Source: Photobacterium lutimaris
GTDB lineage: Bacteria; Pseudomonadota; Gammaproteobacteria; Enterobacterales; Vibrionaceae
Length of the DNA: 64,000 nt
Assembly (NCBI RefSeq): GCF_003025555.1
Contig: NZ_PYMH01000015.1
Location: 1 to 64,000, forward strand
Direction of reading: 5' to 3'
The translations under genes and the position numbers were made by a program. Shown piece after piece: positions 16,169 to 24,950 of this stretch. The stretch's first letter is position 1; each line of letters opens with the position of its first letter. A model generated the notes under the pieces. That model was not told where the DNA came from, searched no databases, and saw nothing but the letters and a program-made list of their open reading frames with translations.

Positions 16169-16784
16169 TCCTGATAAACGTATTACTTTGGCTTGGACGG
16201 GGGCATCAGGCGCACCCTATGGGCTGCGTTTGTTGGAGTGTTTGTTGGCGGCGGACTACCATGTCTACCTATTGATATCGTCGGCAGCTAGAGTGGTATT
16301 GGCCACCGAGCACGGCCTGAAATTACCTGCTGGTCCAGACGCGGCGAAGGCGGCGTTGGTCACGCATTTAGGCTGCGATCCTGATAGCCTTGAAGTGTGC
16401 GGCAAAGAAGATTGGTTTTCGCCAGTCGCTTCAGGCTCTGCGGCACCCAAGCAAATGGTGGTGTGTCCGTGCTCGGCAGGGACCTTGGCCTCGGTGGCTC
16501 ACGGCCTGTCGGATAACCTGCTGGAGCGGGCGGCCGACGTGGTGCTTAAGGAGCGTGGTCAGTTATTGATGGTCGTACGGGAAACACCGTTCTCCACCCT
16601 TCATTTGGAAAACATGCTGAAGCTGTCGCAGATGGGCGCAACGATTATGCCTGCAGCACCGGGTTTCTATCACCAGCCTGAAACGATCGAGGACTTGGTG
16701 GACTTTATGGTCGCACGTATCCTCGATCATCTTGGTGTTGAGCAAGGTCTGGTCCCTCGTTGGGGCTACGACCAAAGAAAGTAA
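16161..16784 (+). CDS. ubiX: Flavin prenyltransferase UbiX
   Basis: A 207-residue protein that prenylates FMN to make the cofactor of the decarboxylase UbiD in ubiquinone synthesis. Motifs are TGASGAPYG near the N-terminus, VVCPCSAGTLASVAHG in the middle and RETPFSTLHLENM, all typical of the UbiX/Pad1 family. The start is GTG at 16161, seven bases after GGAG and overlapping the mpl stop by eight bases; the 17 residues that a longer reading adds are mpl sequence in another frame. An internal insertion (about residues 55-95, GPDAAKAAL to GSAAPKQ) is longer than in E. coli. Confidence 0.95.
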   Translation: MNSPDKRITLAWTGASGAPYGLRLLECLLAADYHVYLLISSAARVVLATEHGLKLPAGPDAAKAALVTHLGCDPDSLEVCGKEDWFSPVASGSAAPKQMVVCPCSAGTLASVAHGLSDNLLERAADVVLKERGQLLMVVRETPFSTLHLENMLKLSQMGATIMPAAPGFYHQPETIEDLVDFMVARILDHLGVEQGLVPRWGYDQRK

Positions 16785-16800
16785 CCCTTCTGAAAAAGAT

Positions 16801-16855
16801 AAGCCCGCTCAATGTCGTGACCCCATAAAGTTGGACACGTCTGTTAAGTGGGCTT
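16801..16855 (+). terminator. Imperfect long hairpin after ubiX, loop carrying an IS-end-like sequence
   Basis: AAGCCCGCTCAA (16801-16812) pairs with TTAAGTGGGCTT (16844-16855) with one G-T pair and one mismatch, followed by TTGTTG. The 31-base loop begins TGTCGTGACCCCATAAAG, which looks like the terminal repeat of an IS3-type element. It may be a terminator whose loop was enlarged by a mobile-element remnant. Confidence 0.45.
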
Positions 16856-16872
16856 TGTTGATCTTGATGTAT

Positions 16873-17334
16873 TCAATTACCACCCGATTCCATTAAGTGG
16901 GCCTGTGGCTTGAGAACCAGCACATTGATCGGGGAATTTTCGACTACTTTGGCGGCAACTGATCCCAGCATGACTTTATCCAGTCCGGATCGCTTGTGGC
17001 TCGGCATGATGATCAAATCAGCCCCAACCCGCTCGGCATGCTCCAAAATAGTCGTCCAGGTTTTCCCTTCCGATACATATTGGTGGTGGACAATTTCCGG
17101 CGGAATATAGGCTTCGGCGAAGGCTTTGAGTTGCTGCTGAGTATCCTGCATCATTTTGCGGGCTGCATCCTTGGGGAAGTAGCTGGATACCATGGCCATG
17201 TGGATTCCGGGAAGCACATTCAGCAAGTGGATGGTGGCGTTGGAATGCTTGGCATGCCATACCGCAAGTTCGACAGCTTTGTCTGCGAACCCTTGTTCAT
17301 TGAGGTCAACCGGAACCAAGATTTGCTTATACAT
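16873..17334 (-). CDS. Universal stress protein, UspA family
   Basis: A 153-residue single-domain protein with the Usp pattern: ILVPVDLNEQG at the N-terminus, MPSHKRSGLDKVMLGSVAAKVVENSPINVLVLKP at the C-terminus split over the ATP-binding loop. The G-x2-G-x9-G(S/T) loop is only partly conserved, so ATP binding is uncertain. It follows the TRAP permease gene by about 90 bases on the same strand. In Halomonas the UspA-like TeaD accompanies the TRAP transporter TeaABC and tunes its activity; a similar regulatory link is inferred here. Confidence 0.9.
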   Translation of the reverse strand: MYKQILVPVDLNEQGFADKAVELAVWHAKHSNATIHLLNVLPGIHMAMVSSYFPKDAARKMMQDTQQQLKAFAEAYIPPEIVHHQYVSEGKTWTTILEHAERVGADLIIMPSHKRSGLDKVMLGSVAAKVVENSPINVLVLKPQAHLMESGGN

Positions 17335-17425
17335 ATTTTATCTCTTTGTTCACGAAGGGAGGCTCTTTATAGTGTATACCAAACCTGAATGACCCTTTCG
17401 TGATGAAAGGGCCAGACTGGAGGTT

Positions 17426-20005
17426 TTACTTGATGTGACCAACGCTTTTAGCCCGTCGACGCTGGTTCCAGCCAAGGGTACCCAGTATGAGTAGGGTTGG
17501 GATGAAGACCCACTCTTTCATTGGACGGACCGCAGGCAGGCTAACAGTGGTGATCTCCCAGTCGAAGTCGATGCCAGCCTGCTCGGCTGGGCTACCAAAC
17601 TCAACCATGTCGACGATCATTTTATCGTCATCCTGGCGCAGCATCAGGCCAGTAGAATTGATCCGGCTCTCCGCTGAGACGGCTTCCTCATCAAAAGGCA
17701 GTAGCACGTGCTTGGTGATAAACTTCCCTTCCAAGTTTTCCCCACTGACTTGAAGCTCCAACGGCTGGCCAATGGCAAGCTTGTCCGCCGCATCCGCAAT
17801 CAGGGTCCCAGGCATTTCATGCTTTGCTGGATAGACCATATCCCACCAGAAGCCCGGACGGAACAATGTGAAGGTGATCAACAGCAATGCCACGACCTCC
17901 CACCATTTGGTTTTGGTAAACCACCACCCCTGCGTAGCTGCTGAGAAGGTCAGCATTGCGATTATTGCCGAGATGATCGTCAGCATCAGGTGCCACCAAG
18001 AGTCGATATTCATCATCAATAGTTGGGTGTTGAAGATAAACATGAACGGCAGGATGGCGGTTCGGATATCGTAGGTAAAGCCTTGGATACCGGTGCGGAT
18101 AGGATCGCTCTTGGCGATCGCGGCAGCAGCAAAGGCGGCTAGGCCGACCGGAGGGGTATCATCGGCCAGGATACCGAAATAGAACACGAACAGGTGTACC
18201 GCGATCAATGGGATGATCAGGCCATTTTGAGCCCCAAGGGTAACAATAACCGGTGCCATCAAAGTCGATACCACGATATAGTTCGCGGTGGTCGGCAAGC
18301 CCATTCCGAGTATCAAGCTGATCAGCGCGGTGAACAGCAACATCAGTATGATATTCCCCCCCGAGATGAACTCGACAAACTCGGTCATTACCAGCCCAAT
18401 ACCGGTTAGGGTAACCACGCCCACCACGATGCCTGCTGCAGCTGTCGCTACACCGATACCAATCATATTGCGGGCACCAGATACCAAGCTCTCCAGCAGG
18501 TCAATCACACCTTCTTTACCTGCTTCAGCGAGCGTCTTTTCTTTGTTGAACATCGCCAGTAACGGGCGCTGGGTCAACAGGATAAAGATCATGAACACGG
18601 TCGCCCAGAAAGCAGATAGCCCCGGCGAGAAGCGCTCAACCGTCAGGCACCATACTAAGACGACAATAGGCAACAGGAAGTAAAGGCCGGACTTCATCGT
18701 TGGTCCCGGATCCGGTACTTCGGTGATCTCCGCGTTGGGATCTTCTAGCGTATGATCCTGGTAGTCAGCAGCGACCTTGATCAGTGCCACATAAGTAATG
18801 AGGACCACCATGGCAATCATCGATGTTGCAGCGGCCCCAAACACATCTTTGGTCCAACCGACGCCGTAATAGACTAATGCACTGATAACAATCAAGCCGA
18901 GAATGGTGCCACAGAAAGACAGCAGGCTCTGGGCGAGGGTCGGCTTATAGCGACGTTCTAAGCCAGACATGCCAGCCTTACAGGCTTCAAGGTGGACAAT
19001 ATAAATTAGTGCAATGTAGGAAATCAGTGCCGGTAGCAAGGCTGCCTTGATGACCTCGACATAGGAGATCCCGACGTATTCAACCATCAGGAAGGCTGCC
19101 GCTCCCATAATAGGTGGAGTCAACTGACCATTGGTTGATGCCGCGACTTCTACAGCACCGGCTTTGGTGCCCGGGAAGCCGACTTTTTTCATCAGCGGGA
19201 TCGTGAAGGTACCGGTCGTTACCACGTTGGCAATCGATGAGCCAGAGACCAAGCCTGACAGTCCGGAGGCGACAACCGCCGCCTTGGCTGGACCGCCCCG
19301 CATGTGCCCCAGTAGCGAAAAGGCCACTTTGATAAAGTAGGCACCGGCACCGGCACGCTCGAGCATGGCCCCAAACAATACAAAGAGGAAGACAAACGAG
19401 GTCGATACGCCGACCGCGATACCGAATACCCCTTCCGTGGTTAGCCACAGGTGAGACATTGCCTTGTTGAGGCTGGCACCTTTGTGGGCAATGACATCCG
19501 GCATGTGAGGGCCGCCGAAGGTGTAGAGCAAGAACACGGCTGCGACGACCATCAGAGGTGGCCCCAGTGCGCGTCGGGTTGCCTCAAGCAACAGCACCAT
19601 ACCGATGACCGCGACTACGATATCCATTTGGGTCGGCGCACCAGAACGGCCAGCCAGTTGGGTGTAAAACAAATAGATATAGGCTGCAGCAAAGCTCCCC
19701 GCTAGGGCTAGGATCCAGTCAACCAGCGGGATCCGATCGCGTGGCGAACGTTTGAATGCAGGGTAGGCGGTAAATGCTAAAAAAATGGCAAAAGCTAAGT
19801 GAATAGAGCGGGCTTCGGTGTCGTTCAGAACGCCAAAATTAAAAATAAACGGTAACGGCGATGCGTACCAAAGCTGGAACAGGGACCAACAAAGTGGAAC
19901 AAACCACAGGATACGTCCAGCCAGTCCAATTGGGCTCCGTGCCCCGGTATCCGCCTGAGCCACCATATCTTGCACATCTGTCGACGATTGCGTTGTCTTC
20001 GTCAT
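17426..20005 (-). CDS. TRAP transporter fused permease (DctQ-DctM) with C-terminal DUF3394 domain
   Basis: An 859-residue inner-membrane protein in which the small (about residues 25-160) and large (about 160-690) TRAP membrane subunits are fused, the form that works with TAXI solute receptors. Family motifs include PPIMGAAAFLMVEYVG, GLVSGSSIANVVTTGTFTIP and LGMGLPTTANYIV. Residues about 700-859 are a DUF3394 tail with a VEFGSPAEQAGI segment that resembles the carboxylate loop region of PDZ domains, then a last membrane segment and RRRAK. Transport of a carboxylic or amino acid with Na+ is expected; the substrate cannot be read. It lies between the TAXI gene and the Usp gene. Confidence 0.94.
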   Translation of the reverse strand: MTKTTQSSTDVQDMVAQADTGARSPIGLAGRILWFVPLCWSLFQLWYASPLPFIFNFGVLNDTEARSIHLAFAIFLAFTAYPAFKRSPRDRIPLVDWILALAGSFAAAYIYLFYTQLAGRSGAPTQMDIVVAVIGMVLLLEATRRALGPPLMVVAAVFLLYTFGGPHMPDVIAHKGASLNKAMSHLWLTTEGVFGIAVGVSTSFVFLFVLFGAMLERAGAGAYFIKVAFSLLGHMRGGPAKAAVVASGLSGLVSGSSIANVVTTGTFTIPLMKKVGFPGTKAGAVEVAASTNGQLTPPIMGAAAFLMVEYVGISYVEVIKAALLPALISYIALIYIVHLEACKAGMSGLERRYKPTLAQSLLSFCGTILGLIVISALVYYGVGWTKDVFGAAATSMIAMVVLITYVALIKVAADYQDHTLEDPNAEITEVPDPGPTMKSGLYFLLPIVVLVWCLTVERFSPGLSAFWATVFMIFILLTQRPLLAMFNKEKTLAEAGKEGVIDLLESLVSGARNMIGIGVATAAAGIVVGVVTLTGIGLVMTEFVEFISGGNIILMLLFTALISLILGMGLPTTANYIVVSTLMAPVIVTLGAQNGLIIPLIAVHLFVFYFGILADDTPPVGLAAFAAAAIAKSDPIRTGIQGFTYDIRTAILPFMFIFNTQLLMMNIDSWWHLMLTIISAIIAMLTFSAATQGWWFTKTKWWEVVALLLITFTLFRPGFWWDMVYPAKHEMPGTLIADAADKLAIGQPLELQVSGENLEGKFITKHVLLPFDEEAVSAESRINSTGLMLRQDDDKMIVDMVEFGSPAEQAGIDFDWEITTVSLPAVRPMKEWVFIPTLLILGTLGWNQRRRAKSVGHIK

Positions 20006-20068
20006 GCATAATCCTTCTTCGATGGGCTAGGGTGTGATTAGAATTTATTGGGATCAATAAACAGAAAC

Positions 20069-20094
20069 AGCAAGCGCCATGATCGACGCTTGCT
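20069..20094 (-). other. Intercistronic hairpin between TAXI receptor and TRAP permease genes
   Basis: An eight-pair stem AGCAAGCG / CGCTTGCT follows the receptor gene and is followed on the minus strand by a T-rich TGTTTCTGTTTATT. It probably causes partial termination, giving more receptor than permease. Confidence 0.6.
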
Positions 20095-20118
20095 GGGCAG
20101 TGTTGCCTATTAGCAGGA

Positions 20119-21087
20119 TTACTTCAGGTAACCTGCTTCTTTGTAATATTTCACTGCGCCTGGGTGGAGCGGTATAGACAAGCCATCTTTGACCATGTCT
20201 TCAGGCTTGAGGTTGGCAAAAGCCGGGTGCAGGCGCTTGAAGGTATCGAAATTTTCAAACACGGACTTCACGACTGCGTAGACAACCTCATCAGAGACGT
20301 CGGTAGAAGACACCAGTGTTGCCGCAACCCCGAAGCTATTGACGTCACCGTCTGTTCCTTTGTACATACCGCCTGGAACTGTGCTCATGGCATAGTAAGG
20401 GGTATCTGCCACGATTTGGTCAATCTTAGGACTTGAAGCTGGGATCAGCTTGGCATCACAAGATGTGGTGGCTTCTTTGATTGAACCGTTTGGATGACCG
20501 ACAACGTAAACAAAGGCGTCAATCTTGTTGTCGCATAGCGCCTGTGAGCGCTCGGAGCCTTTAAGTTCAGAAGCCAGTTTGAAGTCTTTGTTGGTCCAGC
20601 CCATTGCGTCCATGACAACACCCATCGTGGCGCGGTCACCCGAGCCTGGGTTACCGATGTTCACACGCTTGCCTTTTAGATCTTCGACACTGTTGATGCC
20701 TGCATCGGTGCGGGCAATGATGTTGAATGGTTCGGTGTGCAGCGAGAAGACGGCACGGAGTTTCTTGTACGGGCCTTGTTCTTCGAACTTACTGGTGCCG
20801 TTGTAGCCGTGGTACTGCCAGTCAGATTGTACGATACCGAAGTCTAGCTCACCTGCACGCATAGTGTTGACGTTATAGATCGAGCCACCGGTAGACTCGA
20901 CTGAACAGCGAACATTATGTTCTTTGCGGTCTTTGTTGACGAGCTTACAAATTGCACCACCTGTCGGGTAGTAAACACCGGTTACAGAACCAGTACCGAT
21001 AGTGATGAAGTTTTGGGCATTGGCCATGCCAGTGGTCATGACTGCAGCAGCAAGTGCACTGACTTTGATGAATTGCTTAAATGCCAT
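20119..21087 (-). CDS. TAXI-family TRAP transporter solute-binding protein
   Basis: A 322-residue periplasmic receptor. Residues 1-24 are a signal peptide ending NAQ. The TAXI hallmark ITIGTGSVTGVYYPTGGAI starts at about residue 28, and STGGSIYNVNTMRAGELDFGIVQSD follows; GNPGSGDRATM is in the second lobe. It captures the substrate for the fused permease encoded next. Known TAXI ligands include glutamate, but nothing here fixes the ligand. Confidence 0.95.
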   Translation of the reverse strand: MAFKQFIKVSALAAAVMTTGMANAQNFITIGTGSVTGVYYPTGGAICKLVNKDRKEHNVRCSVESTGGSIYNVNTMRAGELDFGIVQSDWQYHGYNGTSKFEEQGPYKKLRAVFSLHTEPFNIIARTDAGINSVEDLKGKRVNIGNPGSGDRATMGVVMDAMGWTNKDFKLASELKGSERSQALCDNKIDAFVYVVGHPNGSIKEATTSCDAKLIPASSPKIDQIVADTPYYAMSTVPGGMYKGTDGDVNSFGVAATLVSSTDVSDEVVYAVVKSVFENFDTFKRLHPAFANLKPEDMVKDGLSIPLHPGAVKYYKEAGYLK

Positions 21088-21419
21088 GTTTGTCCCTTCC
21101 TAATTGTTGTTATTTCCAGAGAAAAGCCTTTTCCATCTGTGGCAAGGCGTAGCTACCAGAGGGTAATTCATTGCTGAATCTGGCTAATGATATCAAAACA
21201 AAGTAATAAGTTTACAACTATGTTAATGATGATGGGGTGGTTACAACGTGGAAATAGTTACTGACAGTAAGAAGAGATAGAATAATTATTTAAAGCAATC
21301 AATGGTTTGCAAGAGGCGTGATGATTCAGTGAAAGTTTGCCTTATTGTGACAGAACTCTCACTACACCAGGCAGTAAAACGCATCGTTTATTGCCTGGTA
21401 CAGTGGTATGGACAAGTAA
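21088..21419. other. Intergenic region upstream of the TAXI gene and downstream of argR
   Basis: This 332-base stretch has no credible gene. It must contain the promoter of the TRAP operon. Near the argR side is an imperfect twelve-pair inverted repeat (21367-21398, CCAGGCAGTAAA / TTTATTGCCTGG, one G-T pair) that may end argR transcription, although no T-run follows. TGTGA-CAGAAC-TCTCA at 21346-21361 is a weak match to a CRP site. Confidence 0.5.
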
Positions 21420-21890
21420 TTACTTGCTGTAGTCGAACAGATCGCAGACAGAGTCGTAAAGCTCTTCTGTCGAGATGGTATTGGTTGGAGTGATAAAGAT
21501 GGTATCGTCGCCGGCAACCACCCCCAGGATCCCTTCTGCTTTGCCAAGGGAGTCTAGCAAGCGGGCAATAACTTGGGCTGCACCCGGGCCGGTATGGATG
21601 ACGACTAAGGCGCTGTTGTAGCCGATCTCCATCACTAACTCTTTGAGGGGACTGCTTGTTGTGGGTACACCAAGCTCGATTGGCAGGCAGTAGACCATTT
21701 CCATCTTCGCATTTCGAGTACGTACGGCACCGAATTTCGTCAACATGCGAGAGACTTTGGATTGGTTGATATTGTCGAACCCCTGATTTTTCAATGCGTC
21801 GACGATTTCGCCTTGAGAGCTGAATTTCTCTTCTTTTAGGATTGCCTTGAACGCTTTGACCAAGCGCTCTTGTTTATCTGAATTTCGCAT
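21420..21890 (-). CDS. argR: Arginine repressor ArgR
   Basis: A 156-residue hexameric repressor and co-activator of arginine genes. The N-terminal winged helix (residues 1-75) has FSSQGEIVDALKNQGFDNINQSKVSRML. The C-terminal arginine-binding and hexamer domain has VIHTGPGAAQVIARLLDS and GVVAGDDTIFI. It is divergent from mdh, the arrangement found throughout gammaproteobacteria. An ARG-box-like site lies upstream, which suggests self-control. Confidence 0.97.
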   Translation of the reverse strand: MRNSDKQERLVKAFKAILKEEKFSSQGEIVDALKNQGFDNINQSKVSRMLTKFGAVRTRNAKMEMVYCLPIELGVPTTSSPLKELVMEIGYNSALVVIHTGPGAAQVIARLLDSLGKAEGILGVVAGDDTIFITPTNTISTEELYDSVCDLFDYSK

Positions 21891-22002
21891 AAGTAAATGT
21901 CATGTGCAGGGACGAGATGCTGTATTCTGGCACAACTTTTTGGATTCAAGCAAACAGTGTTCAAGTAAACTGGTGCATGTATCACCAATATACTTGTAGA
22001 AA

Positions 22003-22020
22003 ATGAATAAATATTGATGG
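22003..22020 (-). promoter_or_regulatory. Candidate ARG box upstream of argR
   Basis: AATGAATAAATATTGATG agrees well with the 18-base ARG-box consensus (AATGAATAATTATTCATT): the left half is complete and the right half is partly conserved. It sits about 113 bases before the argR start. A clear second box at the usual three-base spacing was not found. Confidence 0.55.
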
Positions 22021-22176
22021 ATATGCAAGCTTTACTCGGTGTGATCGTCAACCTGTTAAGGGGGAATGTTATAGGGATGTAGCACATTTTGTTCTGGCTT
22101 ATGCGTGATATCGCAAAGCTGGTGGCATCTGATTGTATTTCTCTATAGGTTGCTATAACGTCAAGTTCTACTTGTG

Positions 22177-22215
22177 ATATGAAATCAGTGTTTTAAATCA
22201 ACTGTGATTTCATAT
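22177..22215. promoter_or_regulatory. Inverted repeat upstream of mdh
   Basis: ATATGAAATCA at 22177-22187 is repeated inverted at 22205-22215 as TGATTTCATAT, with 17 bases between. The second arm ends 46 bases before the mdh start, so the element overlaps or adjoins the promoter. It may be an operator for a dimeric regulator, or a 5' hairpin if transcription starts upstream. Confidence 0.5.
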
Positions 22216-22261
22216 GATTAGGTCTGAAAATTATATACTTCTATCGTAAAGGAGAACGAAC

Positions 22262-23200
22262 ATGAAAGTTGCTGTAATTGGTGCGGCCGGTGGTATCGGT
22301 CAGGCTCTTGCCCTGTTGCTTAAAAACCGTCTGCCAGCAGGATCAGATCTGGCGCTATACGATATTGCCCCTGTAACACCAGGTGTTGCGGCTGATCTGA
22401 GCCATATCCCAACTCCTGTTGCTATCAAGGGATATGCCGGTGAAGATCCAACGCCAGCACTGGAAGGTGCTGATGTTGTTCTTATTTCTGCGGGTGTTGC
22501 CCGTAAGCCGGGTATGGATCGTGCCGATCTGTTCAACGTGAATGCTGGTATCGTGAAGTCCTTGGCTGAAAAAATTGCGGTGGTTTGTCCAAAAGCCTGC
22601 GTGGGTATCATTACTAACCCTGTGAACACCACTGTAGCCATTGCGGCCGATGTGTTGAAGAAAGCAGGCGTTTACGACAAGCGCAAGCTATTTGGTGTGA
22701 CGACTCTGGATGTTATCCGCTCTGAGACATTTGTCGCCGAGCTAAAAAATGTCGATCCAGGCGAAATTCGTGTACCGGTAATCGGTGGCCACTCAGGCGT
22801 GACGATTCTGCCGCTGCTGTCTCAGGTAGAGGGTGTTGAATTCACTGAAGAAGAAATTAAAGCACTAACACCGCGTATCCAGAATGCCGGTACCGAAGTG
22901 GTAGAGGCAAAAGCGGGTGGCGGGTCTGCAACCCTTTCTATGGGTCAGGCGGCTTGTCGCTTTGGTCTTTCTCTGGTTCGTGCGCTGCAAGGCGAGGCTG
23001 GCCTGGTTGAGTGTGCTTATGTCGAAGGTGATGGCAAACATGCTCGTTTCTTCGCCCAGCCAATCTTGCTAGGTAAAGAAGGCGTCGAAGAAGTGATGGA
23101 TTACGGTACGCTGAGTGCATTCGAGCAAGACGCGCTGGAGGGCATGATGGATACCCTTCATGGCGACATCGCCAAAGGCGAAGAGTTTGCCGCTAAGTAA
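22262..23200 (+). CDS. mdh: Malate dehydrogenase (NAD)
   Basis: A 312-residue TCA-cycle enzyme converting malate to oxaloacetate. The NAD-binding motif GAAGGIGQA is at residues 7-15; the mobile loop RKPGMDRADL is at about 81-90; ITNPVNTTV and the catalytic His in GGHSGVT (about residue 177) are present. Length and sequence match the E. coli/Vibrio type. The start follows AAGGAG by six bases. Confidence 0.98.
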   Translation: MKVAVIGAAGGIGQALALLLKNRLPAGSDLALYDIAPVTPGVAADLSHIPTPVAIKGYAGEDPTPALEGADVVLISAGVARKPGMDRADLFNVNAGIVKSLAEKIAVVCPKACVGIITNPVNTTVAIAADVLKKAGVYDKRKLFGVTTLDVIRSETFVAELKNVDPGEIRVPVIGGHSGVTILPLLSQVEGVEFTEEEIKALTPRIQNAGTEVVEAKAGGGSATLSMGQAACRFGLSLVRALQGEAGLVECAYVEGDGKHARFFAQPILLGKEGVEEVMDYGTLSAFEQDALEGMMDTLHGDIAKGEEFAAK

Positions 23201-23222
23201 TCGATAACTGTATGTCTGAACG

Positions 23223-23250
23223 GAAGCGGCCAATGGGCCGCTTCTTTTTT
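23223..23250 (+). terminator. Terminator of mdh
   Basis: The nine-pair stem GAAGCGGCC / GGCCGCTTC with a four-base loop is followed by six Ts. Confidence 0.93.
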
Positions 23251-23296
23251 ATCTGTGCGTGCTGGGGGAGCGGGCGAAAAGAGTGCTAACGATAAA

Positions 23297-23488
23297 TTAG
23301 TAGTAGCTATCACAGCCGGTGTGGAGCTGAGGCTGCTCGACAAGATCATCACAATTGATGTTGATCCGGCGATGATCGTTCGTGTTCTCGATGATCGCGG
23401 TGTTGTGATCTTGATCTACATCGATAACTTCAGCGACCCCGTTTTGGTACTCCACCCACATTCCAGACTTGAGATCTTTTGCTTGCAT
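23297..23488 (-). CDS. Small acidic conserved-type protein of unknown function
   Basis: A 63-residue protein with no recognised domain. The first half (LKSGMWVEYQNGVAEVIDV) reads like a small SH3/KOW-type beta barrel, and the second half is acidic and ends with GCDSYY. No signal peptide or membrane segment. The gene is supported by a perfect AGGAGG six bases before its ATG and by its own space between mdh and ispB, in the same position as a small hypothetical gene in Vibrio. Function unknown. Confidence 0.75.
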   Translation of the reverse strand: MQAKDLKSGMWVEYQNGVAEVIDVDQDHNTAIIENTNDHRRININCDDLVEQPQLHTGCDSYY

Positions 23489-23591
23489 AATGGCCTCCTG
23501 TCATGATCATCAATGATCCAGCCTTTACTGGTATAACTATAGGATATTGTGATTGCAATGAATGGTTACGGTCTTTGGCAGGGATAGGATC

Positions 23592-23621
23592 AAAAAAGCC
23601 TGCCGGAGGGCAGGCTTTTTT
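23592..23621 (-). terminator. Terminator of ispB (works on both strands)
   Basis: The stem GCCTGCC / GGCAGGC with a four-base loop is flanked by six As and six Ts, so it can terminate transcription in both directions; ispB ends 17 bases away. Confidence 0.9.
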
Positions 23622-23637
23622 ATGCAAGATTATCGCG

Positions 23638-24609
23638 TTATTTGTTACGGTGGACCGCGAGGTGGGCCAGGGCAATCAAGGCGTCTTTGTATTCGCTATC
23701 GGCAATTGGAGCCAGGCTAGCAATGGCTTTCTCGGCTTCTTCCTCAGCACGCTGCTGGGTATAGTCAAGCGATCCGACTTGCTGCATGCATGCGAGGATT
23801 GGCGTTAGCTTGTCCAGGCCATTGCCTTTCTCAATTGCCTCTCGGATCATTGCCGATTGCTCTGCATTGCCGTGCTGCATCGCGTGAAGCAGGGGAAGGG
23901 TTGGTTTGCCTTCGGCCAGATCATCACCGACGTTTTTACCCATCTCGTCACCATCGGCATTGTAGTCCAGCACATCGTCAATCAGCTGGAAGGCGGTACC
24001 GAGGTAGCGGCCGTAATCTTGCAGGGCGCGCTCAACCTCTTCTGGCGCTTGTACCAAGATGGCGGAGATCTGGGTTGCGGCTTCGAACAGGCGGGCAGTC
24101 TTGGAGTAGATCACCTGCATGTAGCTGTCTTCGGTGGTGTCGGGATCATTGCAGTTCATCAACTGCAGTACTTCCCCTTCGGCAATGACATTGGTTGCTT
24201 CGCTCATGACATCGAGGATCCGCAAGGATCGCAGGCTGGTCATCATCTGGAACGAGCGTGTGTAGATATAATCGCCCACCAAGACGCTGGCCGCGTTACC
24301 GAACATGGCATTGGCGGTGGCTTTGCCCCGGCGCATATCTGACTCATCGACGACGTCATCATGCAACAGGGTGGCGGTATGGATAAATTCGACAAATGCC
24401 GCAGCAGTTGTATGTTGTTCGCCTTGGTAACCAAGGGCACGGGCTGCCAGTACAGCAAGCATTGGGCGTATGCGTTTGCCGCCGCCGCTGACAATGTAAA
24501 AACCTAGTTGATTAATGAGGGCTACATCTGAGTTCAGTTGAGCCTGTATCTTCGCGTCGACCTGTGCCATATCATCGGCAGTGAGCGCTTGGATAGCTTT
24601 GAAATCCAT
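23638..24609 (-). CDS. ispB: Octaprenyl diphosphate synthase
   Basis: A 323-residue trans-prenyltransferase that makes the C40 side chain of ubiquinone and menaquinone. The first aspartate-rich motif LLHDDVVDESDMRRG is at about residues 81-95 and the second LIDDVLDYN at about 207-215; GGGKRIRPML precedes them. Product length is set by residues before the first motif, and the enterobacterial homologue makes C40. Divergent from the rplU operon. Confidence 0.96.
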   Translation of the reverse strand: MDFKAIQALTADDMAQVDAKIQAQLNSDVALINQLGFYIVSGGGKRIRPMLAVLAARALGYQGEQHTTAAAFVEFIHTATLLHDDVVDESDMRRGKATANAMFGNAASVLVGDYIYTRSFQMMTSLRSLRILDVMSEATNVIAEGEVLQLMNCNDPDTTEDSYMQVIYSKTARLFEAATQISAILVQAPEEVERALQDYGRYLGTAFQLIDDVLDYNADGDEMGKNVGDDLAEGKPTLPLLHAMQHGNAEQSAMIREAIEKGNGLDKLTPILACMQQVGSLDYTQQRAEEEAEKAIASLAPIADSEYKDALIALAHLAVHRNK

Positions 24610-24894
24610 TGTACATCCAGCAAAATAATGTGCCGCACCCGGCGGATTGTTATGCGTGTCGGTTGGTCACTTAACTGGTTTTGACCCAAGTTGAAAAACC
24701 AGCCCAATTAGGGATGGGAAGTGGCTCACAGTCAGGCTCAAAAGAGTTGCGTAGTTAAGATTTGTTAATCAACCGAGATAAATTAATTATCGAATATTAC
24801 ACTAAAAGACAGCAATCTTCATAACCTCGATTGCGTTTAAATCGATGACTTTTATTACTGACCAGCTTTTCGCCAATTTTCTTTGCACAAGCGC

Positions 24895-24930
24895 TTGCCA
24901 GTAGCCCTAATTTCGCGTAACATTCGCGCC
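24895..24930 (+). promoter_or_regulatory. Promoter of the rplU operon
   Basis: TTGCCA (24895-24900), a 17-base spacer and TAACAT (24918-24923) form a sigma-70 promoter followed by the GC-rich discriminator TCGCGCCC. GC-rich discriminators are typical of ribosomal promoters repressed by ppGpp and DksA. An overlapping TTGCAC-17-CCTAAT is also possible. Confidence 0.65.
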
Positions 24931-24950
24931 CTATTGATGACAAGATTAAG

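Noticed and set aside
21346..21361. CRP-like TGTGA-N6-TCTCA upstream of the TRAP operon
   Set aside because: The second half-site is imperfect and the distance to the gene (about 260 bases) is long; kept only as a remark.
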